Shown: positions 34,023 to 43,231 of the stretch, in pieces
Layout of the letters: each line of letters starts with the position of its first letter
Position numbering within the stretch: position 1 is the first letter of the stretch
Assembly (NCBI RefSeq): GCF_039724765.1
Contig: NZ_CP155730.1
Location: 124,001 to 188,000 of the forward strand
Source of the DNA: Sagittula stellata E-37
GTDB taxonomy: Bacteria; Pseudomonadota; Alphaproteobacteria; Rhodobacterales; Rhodobacteraceae
Direction of reading: 5' to 3'
Length of the DNA: 64,000 nt
Notes under the pieces: generated by a model
Databases searched by the model: none
Seen by the model: the letters and a program-made list of their open reading frames with translations, nothing else
Told to the model about the DNA's origin: nothing
Translations under genes and position numbers: made by a program

Positions 34023-35039
34023 TTGATCTTGGCTATTCTACGCGTCATCGCCCGCAGGCTTCTGGCGATTGTTCCGGTTTTTGCAGTGGTGACGGTGCTG
34101 GTCTTCGTTGCCCTGCGCATCCTGCCAGTGGATCCGGCGCAGATGTCTCTGCCGCCCTCGGCGACCATCGCACAGGTGGAAGCCAAGCGCGAGGCGATGG
34201 GGCTGAACCAGCCGATCTGGGAGCAATATGCGATCTGGGCCAAGGGCGCGCTTGCGGGCGACCTTGGCAAGTCCTCGCAATACCGCATGTCGACGGTCGG
34301 TCTGGTGCTGGAACGCCTGCCGGCCACCATCGAGCTGGTGGTCAGTGCGCTGGTCTTTGCGGTGTGTGTCGGGATGGCGGGCGGGCTGCTGATCTTCGCC
34401 GCACGCGGGACGGTTCTGGAGTCGGCCGGGCTGGTGGTCACCTCGGCGGTGATGGCCTTGCCCGACTTCCTGCTGGCGCTTCTCTTCATCCTGCTCTTCG
34501 GCGTGCTGATCCCGATCTTTCCGGTCAATGGCCGGCTGGACCCCGGAATGCAGGTGCCGTCGCAGACCGGCTTCCTGCTGATCGACGCGGTGCTGACCGG
34601 GAATTTCAGGATCATGCTCAGTGCGATCGAGCATATCGCCCTGCCGGTCATGGCGCTGGGTCTCGCCTTTTCGCCGACCATCGTACGGGTGCTGCACGCC
34701 AGCCTCATCAATACCTATCAGCAGAGCTATATTCTTCAGGCGCGTCTCCGCGGCCTGAGCGGACGCGAGATCCTGTTCGGGCAAGCCCTGAAGAACGCCA
34801 TCCTGCCGGTCGTCATTCTGGTCGGCACGCAATTCGGAGGGCTCTTCGGCGGCACGCTGCTGGTCGAGATGATCTTTTCCTTTCCCGGGCTGGGCAACCT
34901 GATGGTCAAGGCGATGCAGACAGCGGATCTTTCGGTGATCATGGCCATCGCGCTGATCTATTGCGCGACCACTCTGATCTTCAACTCGATTGCGGATGCC
35001 ATGGCCTATCTGCTGAACCCACGATTGAGGGCCGGATGA
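34023..35039 (+). CDS. ABC transporter permease (DppB type)
   Basis: A 338-residue protein with about six membrane segments and the binding-protein-dependent permease loop (QARLRGLSGREILFGQALKNA), which contacts the ATPase. The N-terminus ILRVIARRLLAIVPVF is typical of DppB/GsiC proteins. It starts with TTG after AGGGAG. The stop overlaps the next permease start. The substrate is inferred only from the operon. Confidence 0.9.
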   Translation: MILAILRVIARRLLAIVPVFAVVTVLVFVALRILPVDPAQMSLPPSATIAQVEAKREAMGLNQPIWEQYAIWAKGALAGDLGKSSQYRMSTVGLVLERLPATIELVVSALVFAVCVGMAGGLLIFAARGTVLESAGLVVTSAVMALPDFLLALLFILLFGVLIPIFPVNGRLDPGMQVPSQTGFLLIDAVLTGNFRIMLSAIEHIALPVMALGLAFSPTIVRVLHASLINTYQQSYILQARLRGLSGREILFGQALKNAILPVVILVGTQFGGLFGGTLLVEMIFSFPGLGNLMVKAMQTADLSVIMAIALIYCATTLIFNSIADAMAYLLNPRLRAG

Positions 35040-35893
35040 TGGGCCGCAAGCGCAGATTTGCCGATCCGGGTCTGATCATCGGCGGTGGCTTTGCCGCTCT
35101 GGTGCTGATCTGCGCGATATTCGCGCCCTGGATCGCGCCGTATCAGCCCAACGACCAGGAGTTGCTCTATATCCTCGCGCCCCCGGTTTGGGTCGAGGGC
35201 GGCACCTCGGCGCATCTCTTCGGCACCGACAGCCTTGGGCGGGATACGCTCTCGCGGATGATATATGGCGCGCGCACGGCAATGACCGTGGCGGTCGCCG
35301 CCTCTTTCGGCGCGATGCTGCTGGGGGCGTTCTTCGCGCATCTGGCAGGGTATTTCGGCGGCTGGGTCGACTGGATCATCAGCCGGACTGTCGAGGTCTG
35401 GCTGTCCTTTCCGCCGGTGGTGCTGTCGATGCTGCTCATAACCGGCTTGGGCATCGGAATAGACAAGGTCATCCTCGCCATCGTGCTGGTGGACTGGACC
35501 CGCTTTTGCCGCGTCCTGCGCAGCGAGGTGCAGGTGGTTCGGGGGCAGGATTACGTGGCCTTTGCACGGCTCATCGGCCTCTCGCACATGCGGGTCATCC
35601 TAAGGGAGGTCTTTCCGGCGACCCTGCCGATGCTGATCACCCTGATGAGCTTGCAGATGGGCATTTCGGTGGTGGTCGAGTCGATCTTGTCGTTCGTCGC
35701 GATGGGAGTGCCGTCCGATGTACCGGCCTGGGGCCAGATGATCGCAGATGCGCGGATCGACATGTACTATGCGCCGTGGGGGCTGGCCTTGCCGATCTTT
35801 GCCATCTTCCTCACGGTCCTGAGCTTCAACCTGATGGGGGACGGGCTGCGGCGCACACTCGATCCGCGCCATCGTGCCGAGCGGGGGGCCTGA
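35036..35893 (+). CDS. ABC transporter permease (DppC type)
   Basis: A 285-residue protein: short cytoplasmic N-terminus (MMGRKRRFADPGLIIGGGF), FGTDSLGRDTLSRMIYGARTA characteristic of DppC/GsiD, then five further helices and the ATPase-contact loop (ARLIGLSHMRVILREVFP). Translation start at 35036 overlaps the DppB stop. A long open frame on the opposite strand is a shadow. Confidence 0.9.
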   Translation: MMGRKRRFADPGLIIGGGFAALVLICAIFAPWIAPYQPNDQELLYILAPPVWVEGGTSAHLFGTDSLGRDTLSRMIYGARTAMTVAVAASFGAMLLGAFFAHLAGYFGGWVDWIISRTVEVWLSFPPVVLSMLLITGLGIGIDKVILAIVLVDWTRFCRVLRSEVQVVRGQDYVAFARLIGLSHMRVILREVFPATLPMLITLMSLQMGISVVVESILSFVAMGVPSDVPAWGQMIADARIDMYYAPWGLALPIFAIFLTVLSFNLMGDGLRRTLDPRHRAERGA

Positions 35894-35896
35894 GCG

Positions 35897-37729
35897 ATGA
35901 CGCAGCCGGACGTGCTTCACATCAACAATCTCCAGATCGCGCTCAAAACCGGGCAGTGGATCCTGAGCGGCGTGGAACTGGCGCTTCAGCCGGGGCGGAT
36001 CCACGGCGTGATCGGTGAATCCGGTGCGGGCAAGTCGATGATCGGTAGCGCGATTGCGGATACGCTGCCCCGTGGACTGGGTATTTCGGCCGGGTCGATC
36101 GAATTCGACGGGCTGACCCTGACCGACATGACTGCCCGCACCCGCCGCGACCTCTTGGGGCGGGACATCGGCTTTATCCCGCAAGAGCCGATGAGTGCAC
36201 TCAATCCCAGCCTGACCATCGGCCATCAGGTCTGTCATCACCTCGCCCGGATTGGCCTGCGCAACGCCAGGGCCCGCACCGACCGGGCGGTAGAGCTTTT
36301 TGCCGAGGTCGGTCTGGACCGCCCGCGCGCCCTGTTGACCAGCTATCCGCACCAGCTGTCCGGAGGGATGCTGCAACGGGTCCTGATTGCCATGGCATTT
36401 GCCTCGAACCCGCGTCTGGTGATCGCGGACGAGCCGACGACGGCGCTGGATGTGACCATCCAGAAGAAGGTCGTCGAGCTGATCGCCCGCACCCGCGAAG
36501 CCCACAACACGTCGGTTCTGTTCATCACCCACGACCTGCAACTCGCGGCAGAGATCTGTGACGATGTCTCGGTGCTTTATGCCGGGCGGATCGTCGAGAC
36601 GGGCGCGGCGGGGGAGATCATCAACGCCCCCCGGCATCCCTATTCGCGCTGCCTCAACCTGGCGACGCCAAACCTGACGGGGCCTTTGTCGCGGTTGATG
36701 ATCCTGCCCAAAACGATGCCCGGACCGGCAGAGCGCTCTGCGATGCAAGGGTGCGAATTTGCAACCCGGTGCCCGCTCGCGCAAGATCCGTGCCATACGA
36801 CCCGGCCGTTGCTGGCCGAGATCGCGCCTGGACATGCCTCGGCCTGCCACTGGCCGGAGCGCACCGGATCGGTCGCCGTGCCAGAGGCAAAGGAGGCGCC
36901 GGAGGGATTTGCCCGTGGCAGCGCGCCCGTCTTGCGGGCGACGGGGCTGGGAAAGGCTTATCTTCAGCACGATTGGCTGGGCCGTGTGCGTGAGGTACAG
37001 GCGCTGCGGGACCTGAATTTCGAGATCCGCGAAGGTGAATTCGTCGGGATTGTAGGCGAGAGCGGCTCGGGCAAGAGCAGCCTGACCAAGATGATCGTCG
37101 GGCTCGAAGACGTGACTTCCGGCAAGCTCGAAGTGGCCGGGATGGACCGGACCACGACGCCCCGCGAAGCGTTCTTCGACAAGGTGCAGCTCGTCTTTCA
37201 GGACCCGCAATCGGCGCTCAACCCGCGCCGCAGTATCGCAAGCCTCGTCACTCAGGCACTGGAGGCGCGGCCCGGAAGCATGCCGAAAGCGGAGCAAAAC
37301 GCGCTGGTGACGGAGTTGCTGGGCAAGGTGATGCTGCCGCCCGAAGTGGCCGGGCGCTTTCCCGATCAACTGTCGGGCGGGCAGAAGCAACGGGTGAACA
37401 TCGCCCGCGCGCTCTGCTCGAACCCAAGCCTCCTGATTGCCGATGAAATCGTTTCGGGGCTGGATGTATCGGTTCAGGCGCAGATCCTGGAGCTGTTGCG
37501 CGCCTTGCGCCGGGAGGCATCGTTTTCGCTCTTGCTGGTCTCGCACGACCTTGCCGTCGTGCGCCACGTCTGCGACCGCACGCTGGTGATGTGTAAGGGC
37601 GAAATCGTGGAGCAGGGCCCAGTCGAAGAGGTCTTTGCGAATCCGCAGCACCCGTACACCCGCGAACTGGTGGCGGCGGCGCAGGGCATTTCGGATGCAA
37701 GCGCGGACACCGGGTACGCCTTGGGCTGA
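35897..37729 (+). CDS. ABC transporter dual ATPase (DppD-DppF fusion)
   Basis: A 610-residue protein made of two complete ABC cassettes. The first has Walker A GESGAGKSM, signature LSGGMLQR and Walker B LVIADEP. A Cys-containing oligopeptide-type C-terminal segment follows (GCEFATRCPLAQDPC). The second has GESGSGKSS, LSGGQKQR and LLIADEI. In most dipeptide systems these are two separate genes. The start is 3 bp after the permease stop. It completes a full importer with the binding protein and two permeases. Confidence 0.92.
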   Translation: MTQPDVLHINNLQIALKTGQWILSGVELALQPGRIHGVIGESGAGKSMIGSAIADTLPRGLGISAGSIEFDGLTLTDMTARTRRDLLGRDIGFIPQEPMSALNPSLTIGHQVCHHLARIGLRNARARTDRAVELFAEVGLDRPRALLTSYPHQLSGGMLQRVLIAMAFASNPRLVIADEPTTALDVTIQKKVVELIARTREAHNTSVLFITHDLQLAAEICDDVSVLYAGRIVETGAAGEIINAPRHPYSRCLNLATPNLTGPLSRLMILPKTMPGPAERSAMQGCEFATRCPLAQDPCHTTRPLLAEIAPGHASACHWPERTGSVAVPEAKEAPEGFARGSAPVLRATGLGKAYLQHDWLGRVREVQALRDLNFEIREGEFVGIVGESGSGKSSLTKMIVGLEDVTSGKLEVAGMDRTTTPREAFFDKVQLVFQDPQSALNPRRSIASLVTQALEARPGSMPKAEQNALVTELLGKVMLPPEVAGRFPDQLSGGQKQRVNIARALCSNPSLLIADEIVSGLDVSVQAQILELLRALRREASFSLLLVSHDLAVVRHVCDRTLVMCKGEIVEQGPVEEVFANPQHPYTRELVAAAQGISDASADTGYALG

Positions 37730-37796
37730 CCGCTGGTGCGGGCCGTGGGCACGGGCCGGCAGATGCACCGACCGAACGATGTCTCGACGCGATCCG

Positions 37797-38273
37797 TCAG
37801 AGATCGTGGACGCGGATCTTCTTCAGCATCGCCTGCAAGACGCGGACGCAGACTTCCAGATCCGCAGGGTCGATGCCTTCGATCATATGCTGGTAGTTGC
37901 GGCTGACAACCGGAACCGTTTCCTTGAGCTTCTTTCGGCCCTTGGCTGTCAACGAAACGCGGCGCACACGCTGGTCCGCCGGGTCGATCTCGCGCTGCGC
38001 CAAGCCCTGGGTAACAAGCTGCTCGACCAGGCGGCTTACGGTGGATTGCTCGGTCACCGACAGTACGGAAACCTCGTTGACCGTGAGCTTTTTGTAGGCT
38101 GCGAGGCAGGACATGATCCGCATCGTGGCGCCCTGAATGCCGATATCCTTGAGATCGGCATCCTGCTTTACGTGCCACCGATGGACCAATCGGGTCATGA
38201 GATACGGCAAATACCGCGAAAGCTGCTGTGCCGACTTGAACGTGACTTCGGAGGAAACCGGGTTGTCAGTCAT
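37797..38273 (-). CDS. MarR-family regulator (second of pair)
   Basis: A 158-residue winged-helix protein: LTVNEVSVLSVTEQSTVSRLVEQL is the recognition helix region and DPADQRVRRVSLTAKGRK the beta wing. MarR dimers release DNA on binding aromatic acids. It overlaps the other MarR gene by 8 bp, and the pair follows the IorAB-thioesterase genes. It is a likely sensor for the aromatic substrate of the island. Confidence 0.88.
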   Translation of the reverse strand: MTDNPVSSEVTFKSAQQLSRYLPYLMTRLVHRWHVKQDADLKDIGIQGATMRIMSCLAAYKKLTVNEVSVLSVTEQSTVSRLVEQLVTQGLAQREIDPADQRVRRVSLTAKGRKKLKETVPVVSRNYQHMIEGIDPADLEVCVRVLQAMLKKIRVHDL

Positions 38274-38754
38274 TGGCCGGTATCCCCTTGTCCCTGGGCT
38301 TGCGAATAATGGCTTTCAAGACGCCGGTCGTTTCAGCCAGATCCTCAGCGTTCAAGTGGCGAAAGCACTCTGATAGCACGGCGGCATGCACCTTGGCCGC
38401 CTCTTCGAACCGCTGCTGTCCTGCATCCGTCAGAACGGCGACAAAGGATCGCCGGTCTTCAGCCGACATCGACCGATCGACAAGCCCGTCCTTGCGCAAC
38501 CTGTTGACCAGCCCCGAGACATTGCCGTTGCTGACCTTCAATCTTGCCGAGAGATCGCCCATGCTCAGGCCGTCGGGATAGCGTTTCAGCTGTGCGAGGA
38601 CATCGAATTTGGAAACGCTGATACCCGACCGCTCCTTGAGTTGCCGGTTCAGTTCGGGATAGACGAAATTATATGCGTCGAGCACGCTGAGCCAGAGCCG
38701 CGTTTCGTCCTTGCGATAGTCTGAAGTGTCCTGGGCAGGATCACGCACCGTCAT
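38266..38754 (-). CDS. MarR-family regulator (first of pair)
   Basis: A 162-residue protein with the MarR helix-turn-helix (MGDLSARLKVSNGNVSGLVNRL) and wing (SAEDRRSFVAVLTDAGQQRF). It differs clearly from its neighbour, so the pair is not a recent duplication. MarR pairs are known in bacterial auxin-degradation loci. An AT-rich site sharing a motif with other promoters of the island lies just upstream. Confidence 0.88.
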   Translation of the reverse strand: MTVRDPAQDTSDYRKDETRLWLSVLDAYNFVYPELNRQLKERSGISVSKFDVLAQLKRYPDGLSMGDLSARLKVSNGNVSGLVNRLRKDGLVDRSMSAEDRRSFVAVLTDAGQQRFEEAAKVHAAVLSECFRHLNAEDLAETTGVLKAIIRKPRDKGIPAND

Positions 38755-38771
38755 GGATCTATCTGCATTCC

Positions 38772-38793
38772 CATAGATTTACTGATTAGGTAT
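38772..38793. promoter_or_regulatory. Candidate MarR operator before the marR pair
   Basis: It contains ATAGATTTA-N4-TTAGGTA, which shares nine identical bases plus spacing with a site before iorA (43033). It overlaps the end of the thioesterase gene and lies within 40 bp of the marR start, as expected for autoregulation. Confidence 0.4.
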
Positions 38794-39268
38794 TATCCGA
38801 GAACAGATACTGGTTCAATGCACTCCGTAGGTCGGACGGAATGTCGATCGGGCGGTGCGTTTCGAGGTCGGTGGTCACGGTTGTAAAGAGCCCGCGCAGG
38901 GCCTCCATATCGCCCAGCATCGCGTTGAGCTCCAGCGCGTATGACTTGCCGCCGATCCTGGTAACCCGGACGAAATACTCGACCTCCTGCCCCATCTTGA
39001 TCGGCGAAAAGAACTCGGCGTGGGCATTGACGTAGCCAAGCCCGATGCGGCGCGGGCCAAGGAATTCGTAGTAGGACAGCTTCAGGCAGTCGCCGAACCA
39101 GGCTTCGATGGCACGGTTGAAGACGTTGAAGAACTGGGGCGTGTAGACAATACCCGCAGGATCGCACTCGCCGTGCCTGAATATATGTTTGTAGCTCCAA
39201 TTCGGAAACGGAATATCGGTCCGAATAACGGGGCGGGGAAAGGAGGCCGGTTTATTTGATTGGTTCAT
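38786..39268 (-). CDS. 4-hydroxybenzoyl-CoA-type acyl-CoA thioesterase
   Basis: A 160-residue hot-dog protein with the 4HBT active-site block FRHGECDPAGIVYTPQFFNVF, in which Asp attacks the thioester. The ATG at 39268 lies inside the end of iorB (17-bp overlap); an upstream in-frame TTG exists but is less likely. It is translationally coupled to IorAB, which makes an aryl-acyl-CoA from a 2-oxo acid, so it probably frees the carboxylic acid from that product. Confidence 0.88.
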   Translation of the reverse strand: MNQSNKPASFPRPVIRTDIPFPNWSYKHIFRHGECDPAGIVYTPQFFNVFNRAIEAWFGDCLKLSYYEFLGPRRIGLGYVNAHAEFFSPIKMGQEVEYFVRVTRIGGKSYALELNAMLGDMEALRGLFTTVTTDLETHRPIDIPSDLRSALNQYLFSDNT

Positions 39269-40832
39269 TTGCCCGAAAACTCTCAATTGTCCTGATAGTC
39301 CCGTCCAAATCCTCGCTGGACGCGTCCTTTATCGCAGAAGTCAAAAGGCGCCGCGCCCATTCCGCCGCGTCGTCGCGATCGGCGATAGACTTTGTCGTCT
39401 GCATGGCTTTCTCGAATTTCGAATGGCCCCGGACATGGGTATCCGAATAGCCCTTGATCAGCCGGCGGAAGGTGAGCATCGCGACGCCGAGGGCGTAGTT
39501 TCGAGGCAGCGCCTGGGTGGCATCGGCCAGCCAGGCGTCGCGGTGTGCGGCTTCCGTCTGGTGACGCAGGGACTTGCGCCGCAGCCCCTTGAGAGCGCCC
39601 GCAACATGCAGCGGCAGGAAGCCGGATAGACGGTACGTGCTGATCCGGCGACCTTTGTCGATGCGGCGGTCGAGCCAGTCATAGAGGCGCTTTCGAGACT
39701 TCAGCCAGTTTGCCAGACCGACCGGTAGGGTAGAGGCGACCTCTTCCATGCGGGGGTGCATGAATTCGGTGGTATGCAGCACCTGATCGTCCTTCAGGCC
39801 CACCTCGTCGGCCACCCGTTGACGGCGCGCGCTTTGCGTCTTGATCCGGGCGACGCGGATCACATCGTCATAGACCATCGCATTGGCGAGGTATTTCGTG
39901 GCAGTCGCGGTGAATTCGAAGCCATGGGCCTCGCCTCCGGCCGCGCGGTCGGCCCGGGTGAGATCGCTCAGGATATCGAGGTATTCGTCGCCATAGGCGG
40001 CATCCTGAAAATCGACGACCTTTTGGAGCCCGAGCCAGGCCATTTCATGTGCCTGTTCGGGAAGCTCAGAGCGCAGGCGCGCGAGCAGGGCGTTGGCCCG
40101 TTTGTCGCGCAGGGTGGCGGGCAGGGCGGCTTGCGTGGGGGCGGGCTCGGGCGCCCCGGCGGGCGGGCGGGTCTCGGTGCGCTCATGGGCGGCATCGAAG
40201 GCGCGGATGCTGGCCTCCACGCCCTTGCCGCCCTTGCGGATCACCTCGTAATAGGCCTCCCGTGGAAAGGGCAGGGTGCCCGAGGCCGCGAGGCTGCCGA
40301 ACATGGACGACGAGATGACAGAGCCGTTCGCCACCGCCATCGCGTTCATGTCGAAGACGATCTCCTGTTTGGCCACCACGCCGATGGCCTCGGTCACGGC
40401 GCCGCTGTCAGCGATGCTGTCGCCGGGGGCCATCTTTTCGCTCACCGCCAGCGCGCGGTGACTGGAGGCGATCAGGGTCGTGCGGTCCGGCGTCACGATC
40501 CCGCGCAGGATCGAGCGGCCGGCTTCCATGAACTCGGAGGCGATCACCACATCCACATCGCCGGGCGTGGGCATCTGCGCCAGCACGGGCTTTTGCCCAC
40601 CTTCGCCTGGACGCATCATCTCGACGTAGTAGATGGTGGCCCCGGTGCGTTGTGCCACGCCGGGGACCGATGTGGATTGCGCCACCCAGCCGTGCGCTTC
40701 GGCCAACGCCACGATCCAGCCGGTCAGGACTCCGCCGCCCTGGCCGCCCATTGCGACGATGGCGATGGAGATCGGCCGTTCGGTGGCGGGGCCGCCGGGC
40801 TTCAGGCCCAGTTTCACGGTGTCGTCTTTCAT
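39252..40832 (-). CDS. iorB: Indolepyruvate ferredoxin oxidoreductase, beta subunit, long form (DUF6537)
   Basis: A 526-residue protein. The first 200 residues are the gamma-type domain of 2-oxoacid:ferredoxin oxidoreductases (AIVAMGGQGGGVLTGWIV, STSVPGVAQRTGATIYY). The C-terminal 300 residues are the DUF6537 extension (TKYLANAMVYDDVIRVA, RISTYRLSGF). It forms the enzyme with IorA, which decarboxylates arylpyruvates or arylglyoxylates to acyl-CoA with reduced ferredoxin. It is 4 bp from iorA. Confidence 0.88.
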   Translation of the reverse strand: MKDDTVKLGLKPGGPATERPISIAIVAMGGQGGGVLTGWIVALAEAHGWVAQSTSVPGVAQRTGATIYYVEMMRPGEGGQKPVLAQMPTPGDVDVVIASEFMEAGRSILRGIVTPDRTTLIASSHRALAVSEKMAPGDSIADSGAVTEAIGVVAKQEIVFDMNAMAVANGSVISSSMFGSLAASGTLPFPREAYYEVIRKGGKGVEASIRAFDAAHERTETRPPAGAPEPAPTQAALPATLRDKRANALLARLRSELPEQAHEMAWLGLQKVVDFQDAAYGDEYLDILSDLTRADRAAGGEAHGFEFTATATKYLANAMVYDDVIRVARIKTQSARRQRVADEVGLKDDQVLHTTEFMHPRMEEVASTLPVGLANWLKSRKRLYDWLDRRIDKGRRISTYRLSGFLPLHVAGALKGLRRKSLRHQTEAAHRDAWLADATQALPRNYALGVAMLTFRRLIKGYSDTHVRGHSKFEKAMQTTKSIADRDDAAEWARRLLTSAIKDASSEDLDGTIRTIESFRANEPIK

Positions 40833-40836
40833 GCGC

Positions 40837-43002
40837 CTAGACCTCGAAACTGACTGCGCGCTTTTCGCGGCGGGTTTGCAGGAAGCGGATCACCGAACCG
40901 GAGAACCGAGCGCCGAACCTGTCCCATGCGCTGGGGTTGTGGGTGACTTCGGCACGGAAGAAGGAGGGGCAGAGCACGGCGGCATCCGCGACCTCGCCGC
41001 AATTGCCGCAGGCCACGCAGGTGTCGTCGATGGAGGCGACAGGGTCATCGCGTAGTGGATCGTCCAATTCCTTGACCGAGAGCGAGGGGCAGCCCGACAG
41101 ACGCATGCAGGCGTGATCGCCGGTGCAGACATCTTCATCGACGCCGAATTTCTCCTTCACCACCCGCTTGCCGCCCTTGATCGCCTTGGCGACCTGCGGC
41201 TTCACCCGGCGTTGCTTGTTCAGCATACATTCGGAGGAGGCCACGATGATCTTGGGGCCCTCGGCCTCGGTGGTCAGCGCCTCCTTCAGCACATCGCGCA
41301 TGCGGGTCACGTCATAAGTGTGATCGACCTGGCGAACCCATTTGGCACCGATCCCCTTCACCGCATCGACGATGGAATTGTTGGTGTTGCGGCGCTTGTT
41401 CTCGGCGCGGGACGACAGGATGTCCTGACCGCCGGTGGCGGAGGAATAGAAGTTGTCGACGATGACGAAGACGCCGTCGTGCTTGTTGAACACCGCATTG
41501 CCGATTCCGCTGGTCAGCCCGTTGTGCCAGAACCCGCCGTCGCCCATGATCGAGATCGACCGCTTTGCCCCCTTCACGTTGAAGGCCGCCGCCGAGGCGG
41601 GCCCGAGGCCGAAGCCCATGGTGGTGGCCCCGAGGTTGAAGGGCGGAAGGATCGAGAACAGGTGGCAGCCGATGTCGGCCGAAACGTGGTGCGTGCCGGT
41701 TTCCTCGAAGAGCATCTTCATCGCGGCAAAGATCGGGCGCTCGGGGCAGCCGGTGCACAGGCCCGGCGGGCGCGCCGGCACCACCTCGGACAGCCGCTCG
41801 ACGGCAGGGTTGGTCAGGATCGGGACCGGATCGGGCACCGGGGCGCGGTTGCCGAGCTGTGCGGGTTCATGGTCATCGAGGAAGCGGCCGATGCCCTCGG
41901 TCAGCACGGCGGCGGTGTAGTCGCCGCCCATCGGCAGGTAGTCCTTGCCATGCACCTCGGTCGGGCTCTTGGAGCGGGCGAGTATGGTGGAGATGGACTG
42001 CTCGATATACTCGGGCTGGCCCTCTTCGACCATCAGGACGGCATCGAGGCCTTCGCAGAACGCATCGACCTCGGATTTGATCGTGGGGTAGGCCACGTTC
42101 ATCACGTAAATCGGCACGCGGGAATTGCCGTAGGCGTCGCAAAGCCCAAGGAACTGAAGCGCGCGGATCGTGCTGTTATACATGCCGCCGACGACGATCA
42201 GCCCGGTCTTGCCGGTCTTTTCTTCCCCGGTCGGGCCGAAGAATTCGTTGAGCTTGTGGTCGCGGATGAAGTCGATGGCCGTGGGCATGCGCACCTTGAT
42301 CTTCTCGACCTCGTGCTCGTAGGCGGCGGGCGGAAGGACGATGCGGCCGAGATCGCGCTTGGGGTTGTCCATCGCCTCGCGCAGGGAGACCTTGGGGCGC
42401 TGGTTGTTTTTGCAGGCAAACTCGCCCGTCATGTGGCAGGAGCGGACCCGCACTTGCAGCATGACCGGCGTGTTGGAGGCCTCCGACAGCTCGAAGCCCT
42501 TTTCGATCAGGTTGACCATGCAGGCCTGATCCGGGCGCGGATCGAGGAGCCACATCTGCGACTTCATCGCGAAGGCATGGGTGCGCTCCTGCATGATCGA
42601 GGAGCCTTCGCCGTAGTCCTCGCCAACGATGACCATCGCCCCGCCGGTCACGCCGCCCGAAGCGAGGTTGGAGAGCGCATCGGAGGCCACGTTGGTGCCG
42701 ACCGTCGACTTCCACGCCACTGCGCCGCGCAGAGGGTACATGACGGAGGCCGACAGCATCGCGCCTGCCGTGGCCTCGCTGGCTGAGCTTTGGAAGACCA
42801 CGCCGAGATCGTCGAGGATGTCGTTGGCGTCGGCCAGCACATCCATCAGGTGAGAGATTGGCGAGCCCTGGTAGCCGCCGACATAAGCGACGCCGGATTG
42901 CAGAAGGGCCTTTGTGATCGCCAGAATCCCCTCGCCGCGGAACAGATCACCGTCGCCCAGCTTCAGGTCTTCTACCTCTTTCGCAAAGGATCGTTCGGCC
43001 AT
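40837..43002 (-). CDS. iorA: Indolepyruvate ferredoxin oxidoreductase, alpha subunit
   Basis: A 721-residue protein with an N-terminal alpha-type domain (YVGGYQGSPISHLMDVL), the CoA/TPP region (TGCPERPIFAAM, VSADIGCHLFS, IMGDGGFWHNGL), and at the C-terminus two Cys-rich iron-sulfur segments (CTGDHACMRLSGCPS and CVACGNCGEV...LCPS). It oxidatively decarboxylates aryl 2-oxo acids to aryl-acyl-CoA, passing electrons to ferredoxin. In this island isatinate, phenylglyoxylate-like or indolepyruvate substrates are candidates. It is divergent from the nitrilase operon. Confidence 0.9.
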   Translation of the reverse strand: MAERSFAKEVEDLKLGDGDLFRGEGILAITKALLQSGVAYVGGYQGSPISHLMDVLADANDILDDLGVVFQSSASEATAGAMLSASVMYPLRGAVAWKSTVGTNVASDALSNLASGGVTGGAMVIVGEDYGEGSSIMQERTHAFAMKSQMWLLDPRPDQACMVNLIEKGFELSEASNTPVMLQVRVRSCHMTGEFACKNNQRPKVSLREAMDNPKRDLGRIVLPPAAYEHEVEKIKVRMPTAIDFIRDHKLNEFFGPTGEEKTGKTGLIVVGGMYNSTIRALQFLGLCDAYGNSRVPIYVMNVAYPTIKSEVDAFCEGLDAVLMVEEGQPEYIEQSISTILARSKSPTEVHGKDYLPMGGDYTAAVLTEGIGRFLDDHEPAQLGNRAPVPDPVPILTNPAVERLSEVVPARPPGLCTGCPERPIFAAMKMLFEETGTHHVSADIGCHLFSILPPFNLGATTMGFGLGPASAAAFNVKGAKRSISIMGDGGFWHNGLTSGIGNAVFNKHDGVFVIVDNFYSSATGGQDILSSRAENKRRNTNNSIVDAVKGIGAKWVRQVDHTYDVTRMRDVLKEALTTEAEGPKIIVASSECMLNKQRRVKPQVAKAIKGGKRVVKEKFGVDEDVCTGDHACMRLSGCPSLSVKELDDPLRDDPVASIDDTCVACGNCGEVADAAVLCPSFFRAEVTHNPSAWDRFGARFSGSVIRFLQTRREKRAVSFEV

Positions 43003-43032
43003 TGCAGTCTCCCAAAAAAAGTATGGTAATGA

Positions 43033-43055
43033 ATAGATTTATATGTAAAGTAAGT
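43033..43055. promoter_or_regulatory. Candidate MarR operator between iorA and the nitrilase gene
   Basis: ATAGATTTA-TATG-TAAAGTA contains the symmetric core TTTA-N4-TAAA and closely matches the site before the marR pair. It lies in the AT-rich 229-bp divergent region, about 35 bp from the iorA start. Confidence 0.45.
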
Positions 43056-43231
43056 CAACGATCAGTTTGCTCCGGCGTGTGAATAATTCAGAATCGCCGC
43101 GAAAAGCAAAGTTAGAACAATCTGTTAACGGGAGGCCCGGATGGTCGGGCGCGCGCTTACCGCGTAGCCCCCGACCGACTCTCCTGAGGGGAATTTTCAC
43201 GTGACGAACGAACGAGAGGGGGAAGACACTC

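Noticed and set aside
35600..37768. A 722-codon minus-strand ORF
   Set aside because: It lies opposite the dual ATPase gene, which has complete Walker and signature motifs; the antisense frame has none.
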